Shown: positions 1 to 6,319 of the stretch, piece after piece
Layout: every line of letters begins with the position of its first letter
How positions within the stretch are numbered: the first letter of the stretch is position 1
NCBI GenBank assembly: GCA_025352845.1
Contig: JANXSC010000535.1
Coordinates: 1 to 6,618, forward strand
Reading direction: 5' to 3'
From: Opitutaceae bacterium
Lineage (GTDB): Bacteria > Verrucomicrobiota > Verrucomicrobiia > Opitutales > Opitutaceae
DNA length: 6,618 nt
Position numbers and translations under genes: made by a program
Notes under the pieces: generated by a model
The model's input: only the letters and a program-made list of their open reading frames with translations
What the model was told of the DNA's origin: nothing
Database searches by the model: none

Positions 1-4
1 GTCC

Positions 5-75
5 GGAGCGCCGGTCTCCGACCCGTCACTAAGTTGTTCGCGCTTGAATCTGGCCGGGGCGGAGACCGGCGCTCC
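5..75. repeat. 71-bp intergenic inverted repeat (REP/BIME-like)
   Basis: The outer 16 bases at 5-20 are an exact reverse complement of 60-75. After one mismatch (21/59), pairing continues for four more bases (22-25 with 55-58), giving 20 of 21 pairs around a loop at 26-54. The core reads GGAGCGCCGGTCTCCG. Within each arm, GGAG can also pair with CTCC, though this 4-bp hairpin is weak. On the minus strand the right arm is preceded by GTGG (74-77), which resembles the GTAG/GTGG tetranucleotide flanking REP hairpins; the left end lacks it. The repeat could be a REP-type element or the end structure of an upstream transcript. There is no T-run after it, so it is not a classic intrinsic terminator. 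No gene is visible in 1-131. Confidence 0.75.
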
Positions 76-131
76 ACTGTTGCGGGCTTTACACCGTTCC
101 GCCTGCCTGCCACTTTATCGCGACAAAATTT

Positions 132-734
132 ATGAGTTTTACCACGCAATTCCTTCAGGAAGTCCAGCAGGTCACCGCGCAACTTGATGTCGCCGCGATT
201 GAAAAATGCGCCGACGAACTCGCCGCCATCCGTGAACGCGGCGGGCGGTTGTTCATCCTGGGCGTCGGCGGCAGCGCCGGCAATGCCGGCCACGCCGTGA
301 ATGACTTTCGCAAGATCTGCGGCTTTGAAGCCTACGCGCCGACTGACAATGTTTCCGAACTCACCGCGCGCACCAACGACGAGGGCTGGGCCAGCGTGTT
401 CGTAGAGTGGCTGCGCGGTTCGCGGCTGAAAAAGGAAGATGCGGTCCTCGTGTTTTCCGTCGGCGGCGGAAATTTGGAGAAGAACGTCTCGCCGAATCTC
501 GTCCACGCGCTGCACCTCGCCAAGCAGGTCGGCGCGCGTGTGATCGGAATCGTCGGCAAGGACGGCGGCTACACCGCGAAGGTCGCCGACGCCTGCGTGA
601 TCGTGCCAACGGTTAACGCCAACAACATCACGCCCCACAGCGAGGCGTTTCAGGCCGTGATCTGGCACCTCTTCGTTTCGCATCCGGATTTAAAGATGAA
701 CCAAACCAAGTGGGAGTCGGTCGCGAAAACCTGA
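132..734 (+). CDS. SIS-domain sugar-phosphate isomerase, GmhA-like (sedoheptulose 7-phosphate isomerase type)
   Basis: This is a 200-residue cytosolic protein consisting of one SIS domain, the usual size for GmhA-type phosphoheptose isomerases. Those enzymes convert sedoheptulose 7-phosphate to D-glycero-D-manno-heptose 7-phosphate for LPS or S-layer heptose. The phosphosugar-binding loop GVGGSAGNAGH is at residues 44-54. A second SIS-type strand and loop, VLVFSVGGGN, is at 105-114, and VIGIVGKDGGYTA is at 137-149. The helix after the first loop reads HAVNDF (54-59), where E. coli GmhA has HFAEEL; by eye the catalytic Glu position is Asp58. The C-terminal helix has HSEAFQAVIWH (169-179), with Phe173 where I would align the second catalytic His. 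Specificity may therefore differ from classical GmhA. The ATG has no Shine-Dalgarno sequence but is followed at once by typical family sequence. A GmhB-like gene and a transaldolase follow, supporting a heptose role. The SIS fold is near certain; the exact substrate is inferred. Confidence 0.88.
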   Translation: MSFTTQFLQEVQQVTAQLDVAAIEKCADELAAIRERGGRLFILGVGGSAGNAGHAVNDFRKICGFEAYAPTDNVSELTARTNDEGWASVFVEWLRGSRLKKEDAVLVFSVGGGNLEKNVSPNLVHALHLAKQVGARVIGIVGKDGGYTAKVADACVIVPTVNANNITPHSEAFQAVIWHLFVSHPDLKMNQTKWESVAKT

Positions 735-735
735 A

Positions 736-795
736 GTAGGGCGGACTTCAGTCCGCCTTCTCCGTCGCCCTTTGGCGGGCTGAAGCCCGCCCTAC
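736..795. repeat. GTAG-bounded double-hairpin repeat (REP/BIME-like)
   Basis: This 60-bp element starts with GTAG and ends with CTAC, filling the gap between the SIS gene (stop 732-734) and the HAD gene (ATG 800). Arms 736-757 and 774-795 are reverse complements at 20 of 22 positions. Each arm is also a hairpin: GGCGGAC-TTCA-GTCCGCC at 740-757 and GGCGGGC-TGAA-GCCCGCC at 774-791. The two differences between arms are an A-T pair in one hairpin and a G-C pair in the other, so each hairpin stays perfectly paired. GTAG beside a hairpin, in inverted pairs, is the known hallmark of REP sequences mobilised by RAYT (Y1-type) transposases. No RAYT gene is in the window. Confidence 0.85.
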
Positions 796-799
796 CAAA

Positions 800-1339
800 A
801 TGCCGCTCCGTCCCGCCATCTTCCTCGATCGCGACGGCACGCTCAACCGCCAGCTCATCCGCGACGGCCAGCCCTACCCGCCGCAAACCATCGAAGAATT
901 TAATCTCTTCGATGGCGTGCCCGCCGCCTGCGCACAAATCGCCGCCGTCGGCTTCGTGCTCGTCGTCGCGACCAATCAGCCCGACGTCGGCCGCGGCACG
1001 CAGTCGCAGGCCGTCGTCGAGGCCATGCACGACAAGCTCCGCGCCCTCATTCCACAAATCTCCCGCGTCGAGGTTTGCTACGATCCCGGTCGCGGCGAAG
1101 TCTCGTCGCGCCGCAAGCCCGAGCCCGGGATGTTGCTCGACGCCGCCCGCGATCTCGGGCTCGACCTCGCGCGTTCGTGGATGATCGGCGACCGCTGGCG
1201 CGACGTTGACTGCGGCCGGCGCGCCGGCGTGCGCACCGTGTTCATCGATTTCGGCTACGCAGAAAAGCTGCACGCCGCACCGGATTTCACCGTGTCATCC
1301 TTCCCAGAAGCGGCCCGAATAATCCTTGCGCAGCATTGA
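800..1339 (+). CDS. HAD-IIIA phosphatase, GmhB-like (heptose bisphosphate phosphatase type)
   Basis: This is a 179-residue cytosolic HAD-superfamily phosphatase, close in length to GmhB, which removes the 7-phosphate of D-glycero-D-manno-heptose 1,7-bisphosphate. Motif I, FLDRDGTLN, is at residues 8-16, with Asp10 the expected nucleophile and Asp12 the acid/base. Motif II, VVATNQPDVGRG, is at 55-66. Motif III is Lys106 in RRKPEPGML (104-112). Motif IV, MIGDRWRDVDCG, is at 128-139. The zinc loop of E. coli GmhB (C-x-H and C-x-C ligands) is not kept: the equivalent positions here appear to be Cys93, Asp95, Ser102 and Arg104, so this is probably a zinc-free variant. The start follows the palindromic repeat by four bases and has no Shine-Dalgarno sequence; translation may be coupled or leader-independent. 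The GmhA-like gene upstream and transaldolase 31 bp downstream suggest one transcript. A related substrate such as histidinol phosphate or another sugar bisphosphate cannot be excluded. Confidence 0.87.
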   Translation: MPLRPAIFLDRDGTLNRQLIRDGQPYPPQTIEEFNLFDGVPAACAQIAAVGFVLVVATNQPDVGRGTQSQAVVEAMHDKLRALIPQISRVEVCYDPGRGEVSSRRKPEPGMLLDAARDLGLDLARSWMIGDRWRDVDCGRRAGVRTVFIDFGYAEKLHAAPDFTVSSFPEAARIILAQH

Positions 1340-1370
1340 CCGCGTCGCGCCTTTTCCCCCTCCTCACCCC

Positions 1371-2090
1371 ATGAAATCCCTCAACGATCTCACGATCCAG
1401 CTCTACGCCGACGGCGCCGACAAGGCCGGCATCCTCGATCTCTACGCGAAGTCCTACATCAAGGGCCTCACGACGAATCCTTCGCTGATGAAGAAGGCGG
1501 GCATCAAGGACTACGAGGCCTTCGCCAAAGACATCCTCCAGTCCGTCACCGCGAAACCGATCTCGCTCGAGGTTTTCACCGACGATCTCGTCGACATGAA
1601 ACGCCAGGCCCTGAAGATCACCAGCTGGGGCAAGAACGTCTACACCAAGATTCCGATCACGAATGCGCGGGGCGACTCCTGCCTGCCGTTGATCAAGGAA
1701 CTCGGGCTGGCCGGGGTGAAGCTCAACGTCACGGCACTGCTCACGCTGCGGCAGGTCGCCGGCGTCGCCGAGGCGCTCAATCCCGCGGTGCCCGCGGTCG
1801 TCTCCGTTTTCGCCGGCCGCATCGCCGACACCGGCGTCGATCCGATGCCGATGGTCCGCGCCTGCGGTGCGCTGCTCCACGCGCAGCCGAAAGCCGAGCT
1901 GCTCTGGGCCAGCACGCGCGAGGTGCTCAATATTTTCCAGGCGCAAGACGCCGGCTGCGCGATCATCACCGTCCCGCACGACATCCTCGCGAAGGCCGCG
2001 AAGATGTTCGGCCAGGACCTCACCGATCTCTCACTCGACACCGTTAAAACTTTTTCGAAGGACGCGATCGACTGCGGTTTCAAACTCTGA
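1371..2090 (+). CDS. transaldolase family protein (small FSA/TalC-type)
   Basis: This is a 239-residue class I aldolase of the transaldolase/fructose-6-phosphate aldolase family, a cytosolic TIM barrel. It would transfer dihydroxyacetone units between sugar phosphates, for example forming sedoheptulose 7-phosphate from fructose 6-phosphate and erythrose 4-phosphate. Family marks are LYADGAD (11-17, Asp14), GLTTNPSLMKKAG (32-44), the Schiff-base lysine Lys93 in YTKIPIT, VKLNVTALLTLRQ (116-128) and VSVFAGRIADTG (144-155). The ATG at 1371 was chosen because homology-like sequence begins there. An in-frame ATG at 1326 would add 15 unlike residues and overlap the HAD gene. The length is slightly above classical FSA (about 220) and well below TalB (about 315). 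It lies 31 bp after the HAD gene with no terminator between, so the three are probably co-transcribed. A strong terminator follows. Aldolase versus transaldolase activity cannot be settled from sequence alone. Confidence 0.92.
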   Translation: MKSLNDLTIQLYADGADKAGILDLYAKSYIKGLTTNPSLMKKAGIKDYEAFAKDILQSVTAKPISLEVFTDDLVDMKRQALKITSWGKNVYTKIPITNARGDSCLPLIKELGLAGVKLNVTALLTLRQVAGVAEALNPAVPAVVSVFAGRIADTGVDPMPMVRACGALLHAQPKAELLWASTREVLNIFQAQDAGCAIITVPHDILAKAAKMFGQDLTDLSLDTVKTFSKDAIDCGFKL

Positions 2091-2110
2091 AAATCCGCAT
2101 TTACCTCCCG

Positions 2111-2145
2111 GGCAGACCCGCGCAGCGTCGCCGGTCTGCCTTTTT
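2111..2145 (+). terminator. Intrinsic (rho-independent) terminator of the sugar-phosphate cassette
   Basis: An 8-bp stem, GGCAGACC (2111-2118) with GGTCTGCC (2133-2140), is followed at once by TTTTT (2141-2145). Across one mismatch the stem extends by three more G/C pairs (2120-2122 with 2129-2131), leaving a six-base loop. It starts 20 bases after the transaldolase stop. It separates the cassette from the glycosyltransferase gene, which therefore probably has its own promoter in 2146-2229; I could not identify clear -35/-10 boxes there. Confidence 0.82.
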
Positions 2146-2181
2146 GTTTGTGGCCGCTCGCCGTCCGCGCAGCACTCCTCG

Positions 2182-2229
2182 TTTCCCACTTTTCCGCTTT
2201 CCCAGTTTTCCACTTTTCATTTTCCCGGC
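2182..2229 (+). repeat. Degenerate 8-bp pyrimidine-rich tandem repeat before the glycosyltransferase start
   Basis: Consecutive 8-base units can be read without gaps: TTTCCCAC, TTTTCCGC, TTTCCCAG, TTTTCCAC, TTTTCATT, then a decayed TTCCCGGC ending immediately before the GTG start at 2230. The consensus is about TTTYCCAC. The tract is almost purely pyrimidine on the coding strand and holds no Shine-Dalgarno sequence. If transcribed, it would form an unstructured U/C-rich leader of the type ribosomal protein S1 can bind. It could also be a simple-sequence repeat with no role. Confidence 0.6.
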
Positions 2230-5200
2230 GTGAACATCCTCTTCGTCAACTACGGCGACTTCACCACGAACAGCCTGAATCACATCGGCGGGTTCGCGAA
2301 CACGCTCTGTGCCGCGGGCCACGCGTGCGTCGTCGCCGTCCCGGATCGCAAGGAGACGCTCGCGCACGTCCCCCACCCGCTGTTCATCGCCGCCACCTAC
2401 AGCGAGTTGCTCACGATTCCGAAGGTGTTTCCCGACGGTCGACCCGCCGACCTCATCCACGCGTGGACGCCCCGCGAGGGCGTGCGGAAATTTGTCCTCG
2501 CCTATCAGCGCACGCTGGCCGCACCGGCGCGGCTCATCGTCCACCTTGAGGACAACGAGCGCCACCTCCTCGAATCCTACACGGGGAAGAAATTTTCCGC
2601 ACTGCGCGACGCCTCGCTCGCCGAGACCGATCAGTGGCTCGTCGACGGCCTGCCGCATCCGCTGCGCCACGAGACTTTCCTGCGTATCGCCGATGGCGTC
2701 ACGCACATCGTCGAGCGCCTGCGCGAGTTCGTCGCGCCCGGCACGCCCACGCAACTGCTCCCGCCGGGGGTGGATTTCTCCCTCTACGCGCCACAGCCGG
2801 CTGATCTTAAACTGCGCGCGGAACTCGGCGTGCACGACGACGAGCGCATCATCGTCTTCACCGGCAGCAACACCTTCGCCAATGAGGCCGAGATGCGCGA
2901 ACTTTACGTCGCCGTCGCGCTCCTCAACCGCCGCGGCACGCCGGCTCGGCTTATCCGCACCGGTTTCAATTCCCCGCAGTTTCTCGCCGGGCTCTCCGAG
3001 GATCTGCAGCGTCACGTGCTCGATCTCGGTTTCGTGGAGAAGGCGAAACTGCCCAAGCTCCTCGCGCTCGCCGATGTGCTCGTGCAGCCGGGCCGGCCAG
3101 GCGCATTCAACGACTATCGCCTGCCCTCGAAACTGCCCGAGTTCCTCGCCGCCGGAAAACCCGTCGTGCTCCCGCCCACGAATCTCGCCGCACTGATGCA
3201 GGACGGACGCGAGGCCGTCTTCCTTTCGACCGGCACACCCGAAGGCATCGCCGACACCTGCGCCCGGCTCTTCACCGACGCCGCGCGGCGCGCCTCGCTC
3301 GGCGAGCATGGTGCCGCCTTCGCCCGCCGTCACTTCGATCTCGCGACCAATACCCGCGCGCTCGCCGCGTTCTACACCGCCACGCTCGCGCGGCCCAGCG
3401 CGGTCGATTGGTCGCTCGCCCGCACCGCGAGTGCGGACGAAGTCACGCTCTTCTCCGATCGCGTAGCGCGGGCAGCCTGCCCGCGTTCTGACCACCAGCA
3501 CGGGCAGGCTGCCCGTGCTACGCCCGACCTTCCTTCACTTGCGTATGAAGCCGATCTCCTCGGCCGCCTCGCCCGCGATCAGATTGAACGGCTCGAAGCC
3601 GTCGCCGCGCTTCGCCTTCGCGCGGTGGAGACTGATCGCGACGCAGTGCTCGCCCGTGAAAAGCTCACGGCGCAGCACGTCAAAAACATCGAGGATCTCC
3701 TCGCCGCCGCCCGCGAAAACATCGCCGGCCTCGAGCTGTCGCGCGCGATGACGCAAACCTACGCCGACAACATGGGCAACGAGCTCGCGAAGCATAAGCA
3801 GCGCCGCGACCAAGCCGAGATCCTCCTCCGCACCGCGCGCCAGCAGGTCACCGCCTACGAAAACGCCATCCTCGGGGCCGACGCCGAAATCCTCGCGCTC
3901 AAGGACACGATCGCCGCCACCGAGGAAAAACTGCGCATCTCACAGGACCAAACCGCCGCGGCGCTCGCCCAGATTCCACCGTTGCAGACGCAGCACGCCG
4001 CCGAACTCGCCGCCGCGGCCGAAAAGCTGACGCAAACCGAAGCCATCCTCCGCTCCCGCGAACAGAAGATCGCGACGATGCAGGACTCGTTTTCGTGGAA
4101 AGCCACGGCGCCTTTTCGCGCGCTGCGCCGGCAATTTTTCGACAAGCCCGCGCCGCCCGCCGTCTCGCCCGCGCTCATTGGCAACATCGACTACCCGCAG
4201 GACTGGGCGCGCATCCCGCGAACGCTCAACATTCGCGGCTGGTCGCTCCACCGCGACCGCGTGCCGCTGAAGGCGATTCGCGCGCGGCTCGGCGACAAGA
4301 GCGTCACCGCCGCTTTCGGCAAAGAGCGGCTCGATGTGCTTGATCACTTCCGCGATTACCCCGGTGCCGAGCACTCGGGCTGGGAAGTGAAGGCCGACAT
4401 TCCGTCGCGGGGCCGGCATCTGCTCGTCATCGAAGCGCAGGACAATAGTGGCGCCTGGCACGTCGCTGTCGCTCGCGAGGTGAAGCGCACCGACGACGAT
4501 GCGCCGCCCCCGCCCAACACCTACGCCGCGTGGGTCGCCGCCTACGACACGCTCACCCCGGAGAGTGCCGCCAAGATCAAGGCGAAGCTCTCCTCGTTGC
4601 AGAAGCGGCCGCTGATTTCGGTGTTGATGCCGACCTACAACACGCCCGAGCGGTGGCTGGTCGCCGCCATCGAGTCGGTGCGCACGCAAATCTACGAGAA
4701 CTGGGAACTCTGCATCGCCGACGACGCCTCAAAGGAACCGCACGTCCGCAAGATTCTTGAGCGCTACCAGAAGAAGGATCCGCGCATCAAGGTCGTCATC
4801 CGCGACACCAACGGCCACATCTCCGCCGCCTCGAACTCCGCGCTGCATCTCGCCCACGGTGAGTTCATCGCGCTCCTCGATCACGACGATGTGATACGCC
4901 CGCACACGCTGGCCTGTGTCGCCCTCGAACTCGACGCCCACCCCAAGGCCGACGTCGTTTACAGCGACGAGGACAAGATCGACGAGAACGGCCACCGCTA
5001 CGACCACTACTTCAAGCCCGACTGGAATCCCGACCTCTTCAACGTCCAGAATTACATCTCTCACCTCGGCGTCTATCGCACGCTGCTCGTGCGCGAGGTC
5101 GGCGGCTTCCGCGTCGGCTACCACGGCTCGCAGGACTGGGATCTCGCGATGCGCGTGATTGAGCGCAGCGCCGCCGATCGCATCCGCCACATTCCGAAAA

Positions 5201-6231
5201 TTCTCTACCACTGGCGCAGCGTGCCCGGTTCGACCGCGATGCTGATTGGCGAGAAAAGCTACGCCACCGAGGCCGCGCAGAAAACCATCAACGAACACTT
5301 CGCCCGCATCGGCGTGAACGCGAAGATTTCTCCGACCAAGGGCTCCTACTGGCGCGTCCACTACCCGCTGCCGCAGCAGGCCCCGCGCGTCACCCTCGTC
5401 ATCCCCACGCGCAACCGGCTCAACGTGCTCAAGCCCTGCGTCGAAAGCATCCTCGCGAAGACGACCTACCCGAACTTCGAAATCCTGATCGTCGACAACG
5501 ACAGCGATGATCCCGAGACGCTCGCCTACCTCGCCGAACTGCGTGCGCGCGAGCACTGCCGCGTCGTCACCTTTGGCGGCGAATTTAATTTCTCCGCCAT
5601 TAATAATTTCGGCGTCAGCCAGACCGATGCGCCCCTCGTCGGCCTGTTGAACAACGATCTCGAGGCCATCCACGCCGACTGGCTCGGCGAAATGGTCAGC
5701 CACGCGGTCCGTCCGGAGATCGGCTGCGTCGGTGCCAAGCTCTACTACCCCGACGAGAAGATTCAGCACGCCGGCGTCATCCTCGGCATCGGTGGCGTCG
5801 CCGCGCACGCATGGCAGACGCACCCGCGCGGCTCCGCGGGTCAGGCGCACCGCAATCTGCTCCAGCAAAACATGAGCGCCGTCACCGCCGCGTGCCTCGT
5901 GATCCGGCGCGAGGTTTTCCTGAAGGTCGGCGGCCTCGACGAGAAACTGCGCGTCGCATTCAACGACGTCGATTTCTGCCTGAAGGTCCGCGCCGCCGGT
6001 TACCGGAACCTGTGGACGCCCTACGCCGAACTTTACCACCACGAGAGCGCGAGTCGCGGCAAGGAAGACACCCTGGAGAAACGCGACCGCTTCCGCGGCG
6101 AGGTCGAAATCATGGTCGAGAAATGGGGCGACGCCCTCGTCAACGACCCCGCCTACAATCCCAACCTCACCCTCACGATCAACGATTTCACCCTCGCCGT
6201 GCCCCCGCGCGAGTGGGCGCGGTTGGCCTGA
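2230..6231 (+). CDS. Giant multidomain glycosyltransferase: GT4 - coiled coil - beta-sandwich - GT2 - GT2
   Basis: This is a 1333-residue protein, probably building a surface polysaccharide at the inner face of the membrane; no transmembrane segment is visible. Residues 1-380 form a GT-B, GT4-like domain, starting NILFVNYGDF, with PPGVDFSLY near 178-186 and RLPSKLPEFLAAGKPVV (297-313, Glu304). Residues 411-431 come from an in-frame palindromic repeat. Residues 438-618 are a long Glu/Ala/Lys-rich coiled coil ending in DSFSWKATAPFRALRR, a common junction in such enzymes. Residues 650-755 look like a beta-sandwich (IRGWSLHRDRVPLKAIRARL). GT2-A spans 793-1015, with SVLMPTYN, the metal-binding DHDD at 884-887, SDEDK at 912-916 and QDWDL at 968-972. 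GT2-B spans 1053-1300, with VIPTRNR, LLNNDLE at 1139-1145 and FNDVDF at 1244-1249. The C-terminal YNPNLT-type tail is also usual. GTG 2230 is chosen because the frame opens inside the transaldolase gene and no other start codon lies between that stop and NILF. Acceptor and sugar donors are unknown; the coiled coil may set chain length or hold partners. Confidence 0.93.
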   Translation: MNILFVNYGDFTTNSLNHIGGFANTLCAAGHACVVAVPDRKETLAHVPHPLFIAATYSELLTIPKVFPDGRPADLIHAWTPREGVRKFVLAYQRTLAAPARLIVHLEDNERHLLESYTGKKFSALRDASLAETDQWLVDGLPHPLRHETFLRIADGVTHIVERLREFVAPGTPTQLLPPGVDFSLYAPQPADLKLRAELGVHDDERIIVFTGSNTFANEAEMRELYVAVALLNRRGTPARLIRTGFNSPQFLAGLSEDLQRHVLDLGFVEKAKLPKLLALADVLVQPGRPGAFNDYRLPSKLPEFLAAGKPVVLPPTNLAALMQDGREAVFLSTGTPEGIADTCARLFTDAARRASLGEHGAAFARRHFDLATNTRALAAFYTATLARPSAVDWSLARTASADEVTLFSDRVARAACPRSDHQHGQAARATPDLPSLAYEADLLGRLARDQIERLEAVAALRLRAVETDRDAVLAREKLTAQHVKNIEDLLAAARENIAGLELSRAMTQTYADNMGNELAKHKQRRDQAEILLRTARQQVTAYENAILGADAEILALKDTIAATEEKLRISQDQTAAALAQIPPLQTQHAAELAAAAEKLTQTEAILRSREQKIATMQDSFSWKATAPFRALRRQFFDKPAPPAVSPALIGNIDYPQDWARIPRTLNIRGWSLHRDRVPLKAIRARLGDKSVTAAFGKERLDVLDHFRDYPGAEHSGWEVKADIPSRGRHLLVIEAQDNSGAWHVAVAREVKRTDDDAPPPPNTYAAWVAAYDTLTPESAAKIKAKLSSLQKRPLISVLMPTYNTPERWLVAAIESVRTQIYENWELCIADDASKEPHVRKILERYQKKDPRIKVVIRDTNGHISAASNSALHLAHGEFIALLDHDDVIRPHTLACVALELDAHPKADVVYSDEDKIDENGHRYDHYFKPDWNPDLFNVQNYISHLGVYRTLLVREVGGFRVGYHGSQDWDLAMRVIERSAADRIRHIPKILYHWRSVPGSTAMLIGEKSYATEAAQKTINEHFARIGVNAKISPTKGSYWRVHYPLPQQAPRVTLVIPTRNRLNVLKPCVESILAKTTYPNFEILIVDNDSDDPETLAYLAELRAREHCRVVTFGGEFNFSAINNFGVSQTDAPLVGLLNNDLEAIHADWLGEMVSHAVRPEIGCVGAKLYYPDEKIQHAGVILGIGGVAAHAWQTHPRGSAGQAHRNLLQQNMSAVTAACLVIRREVFLKVGGLDEKLRVAFNDVDFCLKVRAAGYRNLWTPYAELYHHESASRGKEDTLEKRDRFRGEVEIMVEKWGDALVNDPAYNPNLTLTINDFTLAVPPREWARLA
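3461..3523. repeat. GTAG-bounded double-hairpin repeat lying in frame inside the glycosyltransferase gene
   Basis: Arms 3461-3485 and 3499-3523 are reverse complements at 23 of 25 positions, with GTAG at 3463-3466 and CTAC at 3518-3521. Each arm is also self-complementary: CGCGGGCAG-C-CTGCCCGCG and CACGGGCAG-G-CTGCCCGTG. The two arm differences compensate each other within each hairpin. The layout matches the repeat at 736-795 (about 60 bp, GTAG ends, two hairpins) although the hairpin bases differ. It encodes residues 411-431 of the glycosyltransferase, rich in Ala, Arg and His. It lies between the GT4 domain and the coiled coil. Confidence 0.88.
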
Positions 6232-6250
6232 ACAAAACCTTTTGACCGGG

Positions 6251-6319
6251 GATTACGCCGATTACGCGGATAATCCTGAGTTTTCCTGCCCTTATCCGCG
6301 GCATCCGCGCAATCCGCGC
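6251..6319. repeat. Inverted repeat built from 9-bp units upstream of the GxxExxY gene
   Basis: The left part reads as 9-base units GATTACGCC, GATTACGCG and GATAATCCT (6251-6277). The right part is three units TTATCCGCG, GCATCCGCG and CAATCCGCG (6292-6318). Arms 6251-6273 and 6292-6314 are reverse complements at 19 of 23 positions around an 18-base spacer. The element fills most of the 112-bp gap between the glycosyltransferase stop and the next ATG. Its design differs from the GTAG-bounded repeats in this window: short tandem units, not two compact hairpins. It may be transcribed as a hairpin leader of the downstream gene. Confidence 0.75.

Noticed and set aside
88..119. Possible promoter: TTTACA (88-93) with TTTATC (114-119)
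   Set aside because: The -35-like box is good, but the spacer is 20 bases and the -10 match is poor; there is not enough to call a promoter.
736..795. Intrinsic terminator after the isomerase gene
   Set aside because: The hairpins are strong but are not followed by a T-run and form a symmetric GTAG-bounded pair, which fits a REP element better.
650..1273. 207-residue minus-strand open frame
   Set aside because: It crosses the repeat at 736-795 and lies antisense to the HAD phosphatase, whose four motifs are intact.
1326..1370. Earlier ATG for the transaldolase
   Set aside because: It would add 15 residues (MRSIDRVAPFPPPHP) unlike the family and overlap the phosphatase gene by 14 bases; the ATG at 1371 fits the conserved start.
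1867..2229. Upstream extension of the glycosyltransferase frame overlapping the transaldolase gene
   Set aside because: The extra 121 residues read as an out-of-frame shadow of the transaldolase, span a terminator and a simple repeat, and precede a natural GT4 N-terminus (NILFVNYGDF) at the GTG.
2101..3501. 466-residue minus-strand open frame
   Set aside because: It is antisense to the GT4 domain, has low-complexity Arg/Gly/Glu composition and no recognisable domain; GC-rich third positions create such frames.
4729..6042. 437-residue minus-strand open frame
   Set aside because: It is antisense to both GT2 domains, which carry clear catalytic motifs on the plus strand; its Val/Asp/Ala-rich sequence matches no family I know.
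6251..6319. CRISPR array
   Set aside because: The 9-base units are contiguous and degenerate, with no repeat-spacer alternation and no cas gene nearby.
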